The notes below the pieces were generated by a model. The model ran no database searches, was not told where the DNA came from, and worked only from the letters and a program-made list of their open reading frames with translations. Made by a program: the position numbers and the translations under genes. Shown piece after piece: positions 62,228 through 64,000 of a stretch of DNA of 64,000 bases; position 1 is the stretch's first letter, and each line of letters starts with the position of its first letter. Source of the stretch: Anagrus nilaparvatae. Its lineage: Eukaryota > Arthropoda > Insecta > Hymenoptera > Mymaridae. The stretch lies in the NCBI GenBank assembly GCA_022575985.1, contig JAKSXM010000288.1:4739501-4803500 (forward strand), given 5' to 3'.

Positions 62228-64000
62228 CATTTATTCCTTATTTTGCAAATCTAAATTATATATCTGGGTGATAATTTACTCAAACAATACAAGGCCCTAA
62301 ATTTTACAGCTTGTAGTTTTTTTGCAACTTGTTATTACAGGGGAATATGAAATGGATGTTTGAATATATATAATTACAGTCTATAGCTAAAATTTTGCCT
62401 AAGGCACTAAAATTTTCGAGATCTTATTTTTTTGATAAATGAATGCTCTTGTCATAAGCAAATTTTTAAAATAAATATCTAAAGCTAAAATGTACTTTAT
62501 CTACGTTTACTTTTAAAGTGCATGAATTTTAGGAAATTTTGCATATTATTATGCGGGATTTTGCGTATGCTATGTCCTTTGAAGTTGAATATCGTGTACA
62601 TGCAAACTTTTGTTGATATTAGTTTTAATTAGTTTTTTGAGAAAAAAAATACACTTTTTTTTTGAAAAAACTTTTATCATTTTTGTTAGATAAAAAAATT
62701 TTGTTTTTATAATATTTTTCACTTATCATACAAAAACTACTGCATTGCTAATTTTACTTTCACCGGATAGAGAACATTTTTGATAAGAAAATATTTCTTT
62801 GTACACCATTAGTTTAGTTTTTTTTTTTTGGAACCCTTACATGCTTTTTTATGAAACACGTAAATATTACAAGGAAACTAAGGGCTTAAGATAAAAATCT
62901 TGTTTAGTAATATTAAGCTATACATGAATCACGCGAGATCATCTTTTTTTTGGTTCACTTTCTTCTGGAATTTTAGGTCTAATTACTGTAATTATCTTTA
63001 AATATTTATTTTTTTACCTGTGTAAATCTTAAAATTTTTATTTTTACAAAATGATTTATTGAAGTTGACTAATAAAAAATCATTTATTATTTTTCAAGTA
63101 TAAATTTTTACATGAATCTGAGCTGCGTAAAATCCCTTTATTTAGTTTAAATTCGTGGGTGAAAAATCCTAAAAAAATTTAATAATTGCTCGGTAGTTAA
63201 ACATTGCAAAATTTTTGCGGTATTTAAGACTGAAAATTATATACATATTAACGTATGATCTAACTAGCTCCTCCTACTTCCTTCTCATTCATACTTAAAA
63301 CGGGTTTCTAGAACATTGGCCAAATTCGTAATACATATTTTGTAAAATATTAAAAGTATAAAAATCTATTAAAAATATTACATGATGCATAAAGTGAAAC
63401 AGAAGTACTAGTGTAAAAATTACTTGCCAAAAATTAACACAAAAATATATGATAGTTACCTTGCAATGAGAAACTTATATTAATGTATTAAGTCACCCTC
63501 TATTTACCTTACTCCTCTCCCTGTTTCTACCCTTTTTTGTGACTTTGATAACGTGAAAAAATTGACTAAAATTAGTGGCTTTACGACTTATTAATAAAAT
63601 ATTCGAGATTGAAAAATAACTACTGCATAAATATATTTTGAAAATAAGGGCTTGGTTACCATTGTTAAATAAATTTTTGAATCTTTAATTTAAATTCGTG
63701 GGTAATTTATTATAAGAATTGAATACTTACTATATCAGGATAAGAGCTGATCCCAAATTTTTTTCTCATCGTCTTCAAATAAGCAAATATACTATGAAGT
63801 ATCGGCTTATAAATAACTTACCTTTGTTTAAAAATTTATAAAATTTTTATTTGGAGCAAAAATAATAACATTTGTGAAATTAATTTGTTTAGATTAATTT
63901 TAAAATGTAAAAATTCGTGATTTAAAAACTTTTTTTTTACGAAATAGTTATACATTTCTCTGATATTACCGAAATCTAATTTTATTATACCTTTTCTATT
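61961..64000. other. 5' flank or upstream intron of the teneurin gene, no gene seen
   Basis: AT-rich sequence with short open frames only, none protein-like. It contains the AT/GT microsatellite at 62197-62227. If a further upstream exon exists it was not recognisable here. Confidence 0.5.
62197..62227. repeat. (AT)n(GT)n compound microsatellite
   Basis: AT units followed directly by GT units. Confidence 0.9.

Noticed and set aside
1..64000. tRNA, rRNA or long retrotransposon coding regions
   Set aside because: No cloverleaf-like boxes, rRNA-like conserved blocks or reverse-transcriptase motifs were recognised on reading; a tRNA or covariance-model scan was not possible here.

Overview
The window is a very AT-rich (roughly four-fifths A+T by eye) stretch of eukaryotic nuclear DNA. 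It reads as insect DNA: the only recognisable protein is an insect-type teneurin, surrounded by small non-autonomous DNA transposons and huge introns. The composition would suit a hymenopteran (parasitoid-wasp-like) genome, but the sequence does not settle the order.

One gene accounts for the coding content. It lies on the minus strand and encodes the cytoplasmic N-terminus and membrane-spanning segment of a teneurin, most likely Ten-a. One exon (61105 to about 61610) carries the N-terminal intracellular region, with a basic nuclear-localisation-like cluster and a PPPLPRR SH3-ligand motif. The next exon (5715-5992) carries the juxtamembrane RCSWKC motif and the transmembrane helix. The two splice in phase (AG|G, arginine) across an intron of about 55.1 kb (5993-61104). 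The intron after the transmembrane exon runs off the window at position 1, so the extracellular EGF, NHL and YD-repeat parts lie outside. A locally GC-rich patch at about 61770-61960, with a perfect NRF-1/Ewg palindrome and a TATA-like run, is the best candidate for a promoter or 5' exon.

The introns show no convincing nested gene, RNA gene or autonomous transposon. They do hold a readable layer of repeats. (1) Two elements have perfect 16-bp inverted ends and TTAA flanks (2831-3261 and 19687-19941). (2) Three palindromic elements have CACTGT... ends (19403-20038, 24484-24826, 43966-44381). (3) A family has TTAG(A/G)CT... ends next to TA (321-1238, 35385-36390, 37091-37566, 38581-39409). (4) There are several imperfect foldback elements, the best at 29322-29917. 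(5) A hairpin-forming 19-base word occurs nine times on both strands. Long stretches between these are low-complexity AT-rich intron with scattered microsatellites, plus a few islands of higher complexity that may be regulatory.

From 61960 to 64000 is the 5' flank or a further upstream intron of the gene, with no feature beyond an AT/GT microsatellite.
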